Under the pieces are notes generated by a model. The model was not told where the DNA came from and did not search any database. It saw only the letters and a program-made list of their open reading frames with translations. From [Scytonema hofmanni] UTEX 2349 (lineage in GTDB: Bacteria > Cyanobacteriota > Cyanobacteriia > Cyanobacteriales > Nostocaceae), in assembly GCF_000582685.1 (NCBI RefSeq), contig NZ_KK073768.1:3295747-3359746 (forward strand): a stretch of DNA of 64,000 bases, in the 5' to 3' direction. A program made the position numbers and the translations under genes. This document shows positions 1 to 7,440 of the stretch, piece after piece (within the stretch, counting starts at the first letter, position 1; the number at the start of each line of letters is the position of its first letter).

Positions 1-1
1 G

Positions 2-67
2 GGGGGACAAGGGGGAGCAGGGGGACAAGGGGGAGCAGGGGGACAAGGGGGAGCAGGGGGCAAGGGG
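2..67. repeat. 18-bp tandem repeat inside the UPF0182 reading frame
   Basis: Three perfect copies of an 18-base unit (GGGGGACAAGGGGGAGCA, phase arbitrary) and a degenerate fourth start the window. The unit length is a multiple of three, so the frame of the UPF0182 gene is kept. The array continues to the window edge, so its full length cannot be seen. Confidence 0.9.
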
Positions 68-1540
68 GGAAAGCAGAATACTCAAGCTTTGACGGAGAAG
101 CAACAGACGATTATTGCGGCGCGGGAACTAGATTATACAGCGGTTCCGGAGCAAGCGCAGACTTGGGTAAACAAACATTTAGTGTATACTCACGGTTACG
201 GGTTTACACTTAGTCCGGTGAATACTGTAGTTTCGGGTGGCTTACCCGATTATTACGTTAAGGATATTGGAGTTGATAACGGTAAAGGTTCTTTGCAGAT
301 ATCAAATGAAGCAATTAGGGCAAGTATTCCGATTGGTGAACCGCGAATTTATTATGGTGAAAATACTAACACTTATGTAATGACGGGGACAAGCAACCGA
401 GAGTTGGACTATCCCAGTGGCAGCGAAAATGTGTATAACGTATATGATGGACGCGGTGGAATAGCGATTGGTGCTAAATGGCGACGGTTGTTGTTTGCTG
501 AGTATCTAAAAGATTGGCAAATGCTGCTGACACGAAATTTCCACTCAGAAACGAAGTTGCTATTTCGGCGGAATATTTTAGAAAGAGTTCGAGCGATCGC
601 TCCTTTTTTACGTTACGATAGCGATCCTTATTTAGTTGCAGCCGATGCAGGTGGAACTAATAGTATAGGCGAAAAGACTTATCTTTACTGGATTTTGGAC
701 GCTTACACTACAAGCGATCGCTATCCTTATTCTGACCCAGGAAATAATAAATTTAATTACATCCGCAACTCTGTAAAAGTCGTCATCGATGCCTATAATG
801 GCACTGTTAATTTCTACATTGCCGATGCACAAGACCCAATTATCAACACTTTAGCGGCTATTTTTCCCAACCTGTTAAAACCTCTAGATGTGATGCCAGA
901 TGCTCTCAAAAGTCATATCCGCTATCCGGTGGATTTGTTCAGCATTCAATCTGAACGTTTGCTAGCTTATCACATGACCGATCCCCAGGTATTTTACAAC
1001 CGCGAAGATTTATGGCAGATACCCACCGAGATTTATGGAAGCGAACCGCGTCCAGTGCAGCCTTATTATCTAATTATGAAGTTGCCAACTGCTGCCACAG
1101 AAGAGTTTATTTTGCTGCTTCCTTTTACACCAACTCAACGTGCTAACTTAATCGCTTGGTTGGCTGCGCGTTCCGATGGACAAGAATACGGTAAACTACT
1201 GCTTTATGAGTTTCCCAAACAGCAACTGATTTATGGACAAGAACAAATAGAAGCTTTGATTAACCAAGATCCGGTAATTTCTCAGCAGATTTCTTTATGG
1301 AATCGCGCCGGTTCGCGAGCGATTCAGGGTAATTTGTTGGTAATTCCCATTGAGCAATCCCTTCTGTATGTTGAACCTCTGTATTTGGAAGCCGAACAAA
1401 ATAGCCTCCCAACTTTAGTGAGGGTAATTGTAGTTTACCAAAACCGCATCGTTATGGCAGAAACTTTACAACAGGCAATAGATGCCATTTTCCAATCGAA
1501 GACTCAAAATACACCTGCGATCGTCCGTCCTGTGAACTAA
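2..1540 (+). CDS. UPF0182 family membrane protein, C-terminal part (5' end outside window)
   Basis: This is the C-terminal part of a UPF0182 (COG1615) protein of unknown function. Family members usually have about 900-1000 residues, with some seven N-terminal membrane helices and a large C-terminal domain; only the latter is seen here. Recognisable stretches are VSGGLPDYYVKDIG, RIYYGE, RPVQPYYLIMKLP and PFTPTQRANLIAWLAARSDG. The first possible start in the window is a TTG at 89. The frame is open back to base 2, through an 18-bp repeat read as Gly-Gly-Gln-Gly-Gly-Ala, so the gene very probably begins upstream and the TTG is internal. The glycine-rich stretch is not typical of the family and looks like a repeat that expanded inside the coding region. 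The family assignment is firm and the biochemical role is unknown. Confidence 0.85.
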   Translation, partial: GGQGGAGGQGGAGGQGGAGGKGGKQNTQALTEKQQTIIAARELDYTAVPEQAQTWVNKHLVYTHGYGFTLSPVNTVVSGGLPDYYVKDIGVDNGKGSLQISNEAIRASIPIGEPRIYYGENTNTYVMTGTSNRELDYPSGSENVYNVYDGRGGIAIGAKWRRLLFAEYLKDWQMLLTRNFHSETKLLFRRNILERVRAIAPFLRYDSDPYLVAADAGGTNSIGEKTYLYWILDAYTTSDRYPYSDPGNNKFNYIRNSVKVVIDAYNGTVNFYIADAQDPIINTLAAIFPNLLKPLDVMPDALKSHIRYPVDLFSIQSERLLAYHMTDPQVFYNREDLWQIPTEIYGSEPRPVQPYYLIMKLPTAATEEFILLLPFTPTQRANLIAWLAARSDGQEYGKLLLYEFPKQQLIYGQEQIEALINQDPVISQQISLWNRAGSRAIQGNLLVIPIEQSLLYVEPLYLEAEQNSLPTLVRVIVVYQNRIVMAETLQQAIDAIFQSKTQNTPAIVRPVN

Positions 1541-1543
1541 TTC

Positions 1544-1589
1544 GTAGTAAGCGCTTCAGCGCTTAAATAAGCGATAAATCGCTTACTAC
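1544..1589. repeat. palindromic repeat / possible terminator after UPF0182 gene
   Basis: Outer arms GTAGTAAGCG and CGCTTACTAC enclose further small dyads (AGCGCTTCAGCGCT). It starts 3 bases after the stop codon. The same theme recurs at 25074 and 44811. It could fold as a transcription end but has no U-run, so it may simply be a mobile palindrome. Confidence 0.6.
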
Positions 1590-1681
1590 AAATCTCCAAT
1601 TATGAAAGATGTTTGATAAACTACCAACTTTAGTAGTTGAAGTAAATTGTTAAATTAGAGTCAGGCTGATAGGAAATTAAC

Positions 1682-2056
1682 ATGACAACAAATTATGAAG
1701 GTGGATGTCATTGCGGTGCAGTGCGCTTTCGGGTAGTAGTTGATAATTACAAAGTTACTGATTGTAACTGTTCTATTTGTAGGAAGAAGGGTTTTTTACA
1801 TTTAATTGTACCGCAAGACAAATTCACTTTATTGCAAGGGAAAGATTTGTTGAGCAACTACAGATTTAATACGGGAGTTGCTGAACATAAATTTTGCTCT
1901 GTTTGTGGAATTCACTCTTTTTATATTCCCCGCAGTCACCCCGATTGTATTGATGTGAATGTGCGCTGTCTTGATGGTGATGTGATGTCAAATTTTGAAG
2001 TGGTGCCTTTTGATGGTGCAAATTGGGAAGATAATATTCATAAGTTGATTAATTAA
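1682..2056 (+). CDS. GFA/CENP-V family zinc protein
   Basis: A 124-residue protein of the GFA (glutathione-dependent formaldehyde-activating enzyme-like, CENP-V) fold. All zinc-site cysteines are visible: C9 and C11 (CHC) with C72 and C75 (FCSVC) form the structural site, and C28, C30 and C33 (CNCSIC) form the second site. The C-terminal YIPRSHPD stretch is typical. Despite the family name, most members have no proven formaldehyde or glutathione activity, so the substrate is not assigned. The gene stands alone, about 140 bp after the UPF0182 gene, with its ATG at 1682. Confidence 0.85.
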   Translation: MTTNYEGGCHCGAVRFRVVVDNYKVTDCNCSICRKKGFLHLIVPQDKFTLLQGKDLLSNYRFNTGVAEHKFCSVCGIHSFYIPRSHPDCIDVNVRCLDGDVMSNFEVVPFDGANWEDNIHKLIN

Positions 2057-2150
2057 CATTGTTTCAATAACAATATCTTCGCCAATTTTATTAAATTTCC
2101 ACAGGCTATAAGTTTTGTAGTTTTTAACATCAATTTAGTTGCGATCGCAT

Positions 2151-2519
2151 TTACCCTAATGTCAGCACTCCTGCGGGAAAATCTGCTACCAGTCGCTTTG
2201 TCTGCAACCAACGTATACCCAAGAGGATGTCTTGCAATTCATCTCCTCCTAAAACTTCAATAATGAACTCTTCTCCATCTAAAAGCACAGTTCCCTCATA
2301 AAGATTAAACCGTGCTTCCCCCTGTGCAGTTTGCATATCCCGTTGTTCATTAATCTTAATAGTCCATCCCAGACTCAAAGCATCTTGGTTGTCAATTGCT
2401 AGCCAACCTGTAAAACCCGTATCCAGTAACGTATTAACTGGGATAACATCTTTATCAGCAGTAATCAAACTAATTTCAAAGACTAACTCACCTTGGCTGT
2501 TAAATTCACCTGAAATCAT
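2151..2519 (-). CDS. retropepsin-like clan AA aspartic protease, module copy 1
   Basis: A small clan AA aspartic protease-like protein (122 residues). It has the catalytic-type LLDTGFTGWLAI motif near residue 37 and the late hydrophobic-glycine segment DILLGIRWLQ, as in single-domain retropepsins that work as dimers. The ATG at 2519 overlaps the upstream gene stop as ATGA, exactly as in the neighbouring copy; an ATG four codons earlier is also possible. It forms a translationally coupled pair with the 2516-2830 gene, and the whole pair is repeated at 2906-3582. The natural substrate is unknown. Confidence 0.75.
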   Translation of the reverse strand: MISGEFNSQGELVFEISLITADKDVIPVNTLLDTGFTGWLAIDNQDALSLGWTIKINEQRDMQTAQGEARFNLYEGTVLLDGEEFIIEVLGGDELQDILLGIRWLQTKRLVADFPAGVLTLG

Positions 2520-2830
2520 ATTGTGCCGCAAGTCCCGCTTTCATTGAGACGCATAATTAAGCGCATTTTATCAGGATGTTTTTCACCAGCTTTTGCTCTA
2601 GCAACATTTTCATCTGGATCAATAAAATAATCTCCGCTTTCCGGTTCAATTACAATAAACCAGTTGTAGTGGTCTTCGATCAATTCTGGTTTAACTTTGT
2701 CAAAAATCATACGACAACGCTGAGAAAACAATTTATCTTCAGTTTGACGCCGTGCTTTCTCTTCCGCTGATAATTGGTTTTCTGGAAATACTCGTCCTCG
2801 ACGTGGGATGCGATTAGAAGATAGTGTCAT
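2516..2830 (-). CDS. uncharacterised partner of the retropepsin-like protein, copy 1
   Basis: A 104-residue soluble protein with no family I can name. The N-terminus is basic (SSNRIPRRGRVFP), followed by a charged helix (LSAEEKARRQTE) and the more conserved stretch HYNWFIVIEPESGDYFIDPDE. The second copy at 3268-3582 keeps the N-terminus, the YxWFI core and the FIDPDE segment. It precedes and overlaps the retropepsin-like gene by 4 bases, so both are probably made together. The fixed pairing suggests an antitoxin-like or substrate-adaptor role, but nothing in the sequence proves it. Confidence 0.65.
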   Translation of the reverse strand: MTLSSNRIPRRGRVFPENQLSAEEKARRQTEDKLFSQRCRMIFDKVKPELIEDHYNWFIVIEPESGDYFIDPDENVARAKAGEKHPDKMRLIMRLNESGTCGTI

Positions 2831-2905
2831 GTTTTTTACAAATAAGTAATTTGGTTGTTTTTATAAGTTGATTTTATCTAAGACAAGTACATAAAAAAAG
2901 CGCAT

Positions 2906-3271
2906 TTACCCTAATGTCAGCAATCCAGCCGAAAAATCTGCTACCAGTCGCTTTGTCTGCAACCAACGTATACCCAAGAGGATGTCTTGCAGTTCATCTC
3001 CTCCTAATGCTGGAATTGCGAACTCTTCTTCATCTAAAAGCACGCTTCCTTGATAAAGATTAAATCGTGCCTCTCCTCTTGCGGTTTGCATTCTACTAGG
3101 ATTAATGTCAACAAACCATCCCAAACTCAGAGCATCTTGGTTGTCAATTGCCAGCCAACCGGTAAATCCTGTATCTAAAAGCGCCTGGACTGGAATTATA
3201 TCACCATCGGCAGCAATTAAACCAATTTCAAAGATTAACTCACCCTGAGTGTTAAATTCTCCATAAATCAT
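2906..3271 (-). CDS. retropepsin-like clan AA aspartic protease, module copy 2
   Basis: A 121-residue paralogue of the 2151-2519 protein. It has LLDTGFTGWLAIDNQDALSL with the catalytic Asp-Thr-Gly and the same C-terminal DILLGIRWLQTKRLVADF. Differences lie mainly in the middle (residues 50-65), where this copy is a few residues shorter. The start ATG overlaps the stop of the upstream partner as ATGA (3268-3271). As the flanking intergenic DNA is also duplicated, the pair arose by a tandem duplication of about 750 bp. Confidence 0.75.
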   Translation of the reverse strand: MIYGEFNTQGELIFEIGLIAADGDIIPVQALLDTGFTGWLAIDNQDALSLGWFVDINPSRMQTARGEARFNLYQGSVLLDEEEFAIPALGGDELQDILLGIRWLQTKRLVADFSAGLLTLG

Positions 3272-3582
3272 ATTCTGCCGCAGGCTCCAGTTTCATTGAT
3301 GCGGAGAATCAAGCATAATTTATTAGGGTGTTTTTCATGTGCCTTTTGTCTGACAATCATTTCATCTGGATCGATGAAATACTCACCGCTATCTGGTTCA
3401 ATAAATATAAACCAATCGTAGTGTTCTTTGATTAATTCTGGTTGTACTTGCTCAAAAATTACTTGACAACGCTGATTAAAGTCTTCCCACTCAGCTTGAC
3501 GCCGTGCTTTCTCTTCCGCTGATAGTTGGTTTTGTGGGAATACTCGTCCTTGACGTGGGGTGCGATTAGAAGATAGTGTCAT
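3268..3582 (-). CDS. uncharacterised partner of the retropepsin-like protein, copy 2
   Basis: A 104-residue paralogue of the 2516-2830 product, with the same length, the same N-terminus (MTLSSNRTPRQGRVFP) and the YDWFIFIEPDSGEYFIDPDE core. It is probably the first gene of a two-gene unit with the retropepsin-like gene, which it overlaps by 4 bases. The AT-rich leader (about 3583-3645) matches that of copy 1, including the GTTTTTTACAAA and TTGATTTTATCTAA stretches, so any promoter there was duplicated too. The function is unknown. Confidence 0.65.
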   Translation of the reverse strand: MTLSSNRTPRQGRVFPQNQLSAEEKARRQAEWEDFNQRCQVIFEQVQPELIKEHYDWFIFIEPDSGEYFIDPDEMIVRQKAHEKHPNKLCLILRINETGACGRI

Positions 3583-3705
3583 GTTTTTTACAAAGAAGTA
3601 ATTTGCTTATTTTTATAAGTTGATTTTATCTAAAACGATCGCATAAAAAAAGCAATCGCCTGAGAACATTTCCCCAAGCGATCGCTCTTTAATTAACTAC
3701 AAAAA

Positions 3706-4362
3706 TTAACCGGCAACAGGTTCTAACAACTTGATATTCGAGAAGATAAATTCTTGAGTTGAAAGTTGTCCTTCTGTTTGGGTGCGAATTTCGCGACGAT
3801 TGAGGATAAAATAGTTATCAACCTTTTCATACTCGTCTGTAAATTCGCTTCTACCACCCTTTTGTTCACCTGTTTTCGGGTCGTGGTATACAGAGTCATA
3901 AGTGTGGGATAAATAGCCTTCACCAGTATTGTGACTGCTGAAAGTATTGATCGTGACATAAGTACCATGAATTAGACGGTGAACAAAGCATACTTCATTA
4001 TTGCGGACTTTGTATCCATCGCCCTGACACTTACCACCGAGGAGAATCTCCACTGCACCAGTTTCGTCAGTTTTACCATAGCTGAACGTATTGGTGCTGT
4101 GAACATCTTCAAAGCTGCGACGGACACGATGAATTGCTATTTCCCACGCTTGACCGTGAATAAGTTTTTGTGCTTGCTCATCCTGGACATCAAGCACTTC
4201 TGCCTTGAGATCGGCGTTAATGCGAATTTTACCAGTAATTACCTTATCATTCTCCTTAAAGGTGATATCTGCGGTGTAACCGGGGAAATTCTTATCCCAA
4301 GTGTAGCGGTTTTCATAAGCAGCCTGGAAAAATTCTTGGGCAGAAATTTGTGTTACTGTCAT
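3706..4362 (-). CDS. DUF3386 family protein
   Basis: A 218-residue soluble protein matching the DUF3386 family, known from cyanobacteria and plastid-bearing plants. Typical features are the N-terminal AAYENRYTWDKNFPGYTADI block, a beta-rich middle and the C-terminal segment with NRREIRTQTEGQ. No catalytic motif or signal peptide is visible. It is monocistronic, with its start divergent from the GAF-LuxR gene about 100 bp away. The family assignment rests on recall of the family pattern; no role is established. Confidence 0.7.
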   Translation of the reverse strand: MTVTQISAQEFFQAAYENRYTWDKNFPGYTADITFKENDKVITGKIRINADLKAEVLDVQDEQAQKLIHGQAWEIAIHRVRRSFEDVHSTNTFSYGKTDETGAVEILLGGKCQGDGYKVRNNEVCFVHRLIHGTYVTINTFSSHNTGEGYLSHTYDSVYHDPKTGEQKGGRSEFTDEYEKVDNYFILNRREIRTQTEGQLSTQEFIFSNIKLLEPVAG

Positions 4363-4462
4363 TAGTGTCCTATCGCTACTAGTTATCTTAACGTTTTACC
4401 TTTGCTGGTATTAGCATAGAAGTAATTATGGAGCCTTGCCTAGTCCCCAACTGGGTACACTT

Positions 4463-5137
4463 ATGCCTAATTTTCTTCATAGCATATTTCATGCGATCGC
4501 CAACGCCCAAAACGAGCAAGAACTAAATAATGCCATCATGGAAACAGTTGGCGAACATTTTGGTGTGCAACGTTGGGGTATTCATCTGCTTGATGACCAC
4601 ACGTCAAAGGACGGTATTCAAGATATCCCGGATGTGTGTATAGAAAGTAACCCTATCGGACGTTATGTAGTCGAGCGTCATGCACCGACACACGAACAAT
4701 TAATATTATCCCCAACCAGCTGGAAGCAACTTTGCCCGCGTCAAGACCACGAACACGTCATGACAGGTCCAATTATTTGTGATGGTCGTCTGATTGGAAC
4801 CGTCAACCTTGCCCGTTTTAGCGGAAATCCTGCCTTCGATGCCAACGATTTAGCCGATCTGAGCGCGTTGTGCTTGCATTTGTCAGCGAAACTGGCAACT
4901 TTACGCACCAAATCAGTAACATTTAATTCTCAATTAGCAAGTAAGCTGACACCACGAGAGTTAGAAATAGCTGAATTAGTAGCACAGGGTTTAACTAATG
5001 GGGAAATTGGCGGAAAACTTTGGATTAGCCAAAATTCAGTTAAACAAGCTTTGAAGCGGATGTTTCGCAAGCTGGAAGTTTCCGCACGGGCAGAAATGGT
5101 AGCAAAGTTGCAGGATGTACTGAATTCACACCCATAG
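4463..5137 (+). CDS. GAF-domain LuxR-type transcription regulator
   Basis: A cyanobacterial regulator with an N-terminal GAF-like sensor domain (about residues 1-150, with VQRWGIHLLDD and GRLIGTVNLAR) and a C-terminal LuxR helix-turn-helix (LTPRELEIAELVAQGLTNGEIG through NSVKQALKRMFRKLEV). There is no receiver domain, so it probably binds a small ligand or senses redox or light rather than a phosphorelay. I chose the ATG at 4463 (224 residues) because relatives begin just before the first helix; a TTG at 4436 would add nine residues. Divergently placed to the DUF3386 gene, which it could control, but that is inference. Confidence 0.8.
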   Translation: MPNFLHSIFHAIANAQNEQELNNAIMETVGEHFGVQRWGIHLLDDHTSKDGIQDIPDVCIESNPIGRYVVERHAPTHEQLILSPTSWKQLCPRQDHEHVMTGPIICDGRLIGTVNLARFSGNPAFDANDLADLSALCLHLSAKLATLRTKSVTFNSQLASKLTPRELEIAELVAQGLTNGEIGGKLWISQNSVKQALKRMFRKLEVSARAEMVAKLQDVLNSHP

Positions 5138-5159
5138 CAAAACTGGTCTGTATGAGCAT

Positions 5160-5215
5160 ACAGCAGATTGCGTTGTTATTAAATACATGTAGAGACGTTC
5201 TGGGGAACGTCTTCT
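5160..5215. repeat. GTAGAGACGTTC palindromic element with CAGATTGCGTTGT leader
   Basis: It contains AGAGACGTTC..GAACGTCT preceded by CAGCAGATTGCGTTGTTATTAA, a combination seen again at 40206-40258 and, inverted, in the 34941-35048 element. The remainder of the 300-bp gap 5138-5437 shows nothing else that I can support. Confidence 0.7.
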
Positions 5216-5437
5216 AAATGTTTGACTGTAATCCCTGTCAGTTCATTTAATTGATTTGCAACAGATATCCGATGGCATTTTGCACTTTGTAATTCTGCAC
5301 ATAGTAAAAGAACAGTTTCTTTTTGTGCAATTTGAGAAATTTCCAATAATGCCTATGAGCCTTAAATTAAAATCTAAGAGGGGTAATGCAACTGCTGCAA
5401 GATATCGGTTTTACTTAACATCTTGCACCATTCTCAA

Positions 5438-7066
5438 TTAGCGTCCAGACCCCTTGTCATATTCCACTTTACCGTAATCAAGTTTGATGATTCGGTCTCC
5501 TAGATGAAAATAGCGATCGTCATGGCTAATTACTAATACTGTTTTGCCTCTATCCCGCAAATTTTGTAACAGTTGGGTGTAAAATATCTCTTTGAAAACT
5601 GGGTCTTGGTCGGCTGCCCATTCATCAAACAGATAAATTGGTCTATCTTCCAAGTACGCTGTGAGCAAAGCTAATCTTTTACGCTGTCCTTGAGAAAGAT
5701 TTGTGGTGGAAAGTTTGCCATTTTTAATTTTCACTTTGTGGTCGAGTTGCAAAAGCTTTAAATATTCTTGCGCTTGAATATCTAAGTTAATATTTTCTAA
5801 TCCTAAAAGGGTGTCAAATAAATAGAAGTCGGAGAATACGACAGAAAAATGTTGCCGATACCATTCTCGATTATGTTCGGTGATTAACTCTTTATCTAAA
5901 ATAATTTCGCCTGTTTCGGGGATGTAAAGTCCGGTGATGAGTTTGGCTAATGTCGATTTACCGCTACCATTCCCACCAACAATAAACACTAATTCTTGCG
6001 GATAAAATTTCAGATTAATTGGACCGAGAATAAAGTCGCTGTCTTCGGTGTCTGTGCGGAAAGCGTGGGTTACATCCACAAGTTGTAAGCTGTGCCAAGA
6101 AGATTTAATTACAGGTGGAACTGTGGAGATTTCCCCTTGATTAGTCAAAGATAAACCAAGAGATTCTATCTTTTGTAAAGCAATGGTGGCTTTGCTTAAT
6201 AATGGTAGATTGTTGATGATGTTTTCCATTGGCAACATCAAATATGTGAAAGTTAAGATGTAGCCAGATAGTGTTTGCGGACTGATAGGAAAAAGATTGG
6301 GAAGCGCAAACAAGATAAAACCAATTGAGAAAAAAAACAGCAGTCTCCCCCAACTGGAAGTTGTGGCAAAAAAAGTTAAACCGCGAATATTATGGTTACG
6401 AAATGTGGTAGCTGTTGATTCGAGTTGTTGGGTAAGAAAGACTTGACGTCGATTATAGTGCAGTTTGAGTTCTTTGATTCCTTGGGTGATGGTTCCCAAA
6501 TGTTTAAAGAGCAAATCTTGATCGTCACGCGCTAGACTAAGAAAATGTCTTCCTCTTTGTAACAGCCACTGACAACTAGCGATCGCTAAAATTGAAAATA
6601 CTACAACCATCAGCAATACTTGCCAGGAAAGCCAAGTTATGTATAGCAAGCAACCGGCAACTATGGCAATGTCAACGCAGAAAAAAGGAAGCTTCTGAAC
6701 AGCATTGGCAACTGCTTGAACGTCCTCAGTGAGGGTTGCTAATAAGCGGGGATTTCCTAACTTTTCTAAATGACTCAAGGAGGATGCGAGAAGTTGACGA
6801 CTCAAACTCATCCGTAATTGCAAAACGGCATTTTCAGATAAGCGAATCAACATCACTTGAGAAATGATACTGGTAATTAAAGCAACTGTTGCTAGCCCAA
6901 TAAATCCCCAGGCTATCGATGTGAGGCGCGATGTGGCATTATTACTGGTAGCATGACTAATTAAGGCAATCAGGCTAGCACTGCTACCTCCACTTAGTAA
7001 ACCGGTGCTGATAGCGATCGCTACCATTCCCCAAGAAGAACGCAGAAGGAAGGAAATCAAATTCAT
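5438..7066 (-). CDS. cyclic-peptide-type ABC exporter (PvdE/SyrD-like), fused membrane and ATPase domains
   Basis: A 542-residue half-transporter with an N-terminal six-helix membrane domain and a C-terminal ATPase. Walker A is GGNGSGKSTL, the signature is a variant LSQGQRKRLAL, and Walker B with the catalytic Glu is PIYLFDEWAADQDP, followed by the H-loop ISHDDRYF. The FDEWAADQDP variant and the short insert before it are characteristic of the cyclic-peptide exporter group (PvdE, SyrD, YojI). It is expected to export a peptide or siderophore across the inner membrane as a homodimer. No peptide synthetase or precursor gene lies next to it, so the cargo is unknown. Confidence 0.85.
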   Translation of the reverse strand: MNLISFLLRSSWGMVAIAISTGLLSGGSSASLIALISHATSNNATSRLTSIAWGFIGLATVALITSIISQVMLIRLSENAVLQLRMSLSRQLLASSLSHLEKLGNPRLLATLTEDVQAVANAVQKLPFFCVDIAIVAGCLLYITWLSWQVLLMVVVFSILAIASCQWLLQRGRHFLSLARDDQDLLFKHLGTITQGIKELKLHYNRRQVFLTQQLESTATTFRNHNIRGLTFFATTSSWGRLLFFFSIGFILFALPNLFPISPQTLSGYILTFTYLMLPMENIINNLPLLSKATIALQKIESLGLSLTNQGEISTVPPVIKSSWHSLQLVDVTHAFRTDTEDSDFILGPINLKFYPQELVFIVGGNGSGKSTLAKLITGLYIPETGEIILDKELITEHNREWYRQHFSVVFSDFYLFDTLLGLENINLDIQAQEYLKLLQLDHKVKIKNGKLSTTNLSQGQRKRLALLTAYLEDRPIYLFDEWAADQDPVFKEIFYTQLLQNLRDRGKTVLVISHDDRYFHLGDRIIKLDYGKVEYDKGSGR

Positions 7067-7440
7067 TTGGATTATTTGCCAATTATTTCGCTAACGAACT
7101 ACCAAGGCATTTTAGTTTGTTATATAAAAATGCATCTATCTAAAGTTAGATTAATTTATCTTTATTTAGCCAAGGTTAATAAAAGTTACCTTGATACTTC
7201 TTTGCTTATGGTTCTATATTGTCTGAAAGGGCAAATTGAATATAGCAAGTGAGCTGCTTTGTGGGAAGTTGCTAAGTACTATAATTTAATCATTAGTAGC
7301 TTTTTTAAACGCACTCGTAGCGCTAAGGTTAGCGCAAAGGTACGCAGAGTTTTCTTTCAGATTTTGGTTATGAATTTATGCTGCTGTTGTATTAAGATTG
7401 CCTAAGCCTCAACGTCTCCAATCCCAAATCTATAATCGGT
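7067..7440. other. intergenic region between divergent ABC exporter and hpnP
   Basis: 374 bases without a convincing gene. Around 7313-7350 lies the common cyanobacterial low-complexity phrase with CGCTAAGGTTAGCGC and AAAGGTACGCAGAG, related to the CTTTGCGT phrases before hpnJ (9130) and the GNAT gene (24455). Promoters for both divergent genes should lie here, but no clear motif is seen. Confidence 0.5.

Noticed and set aside
5256..5441. Open frame of 61 codons between LuxR and ABC genes
   Set aside because: No ribosome site or similarity, and its end overlaps the ABC exporter stop.
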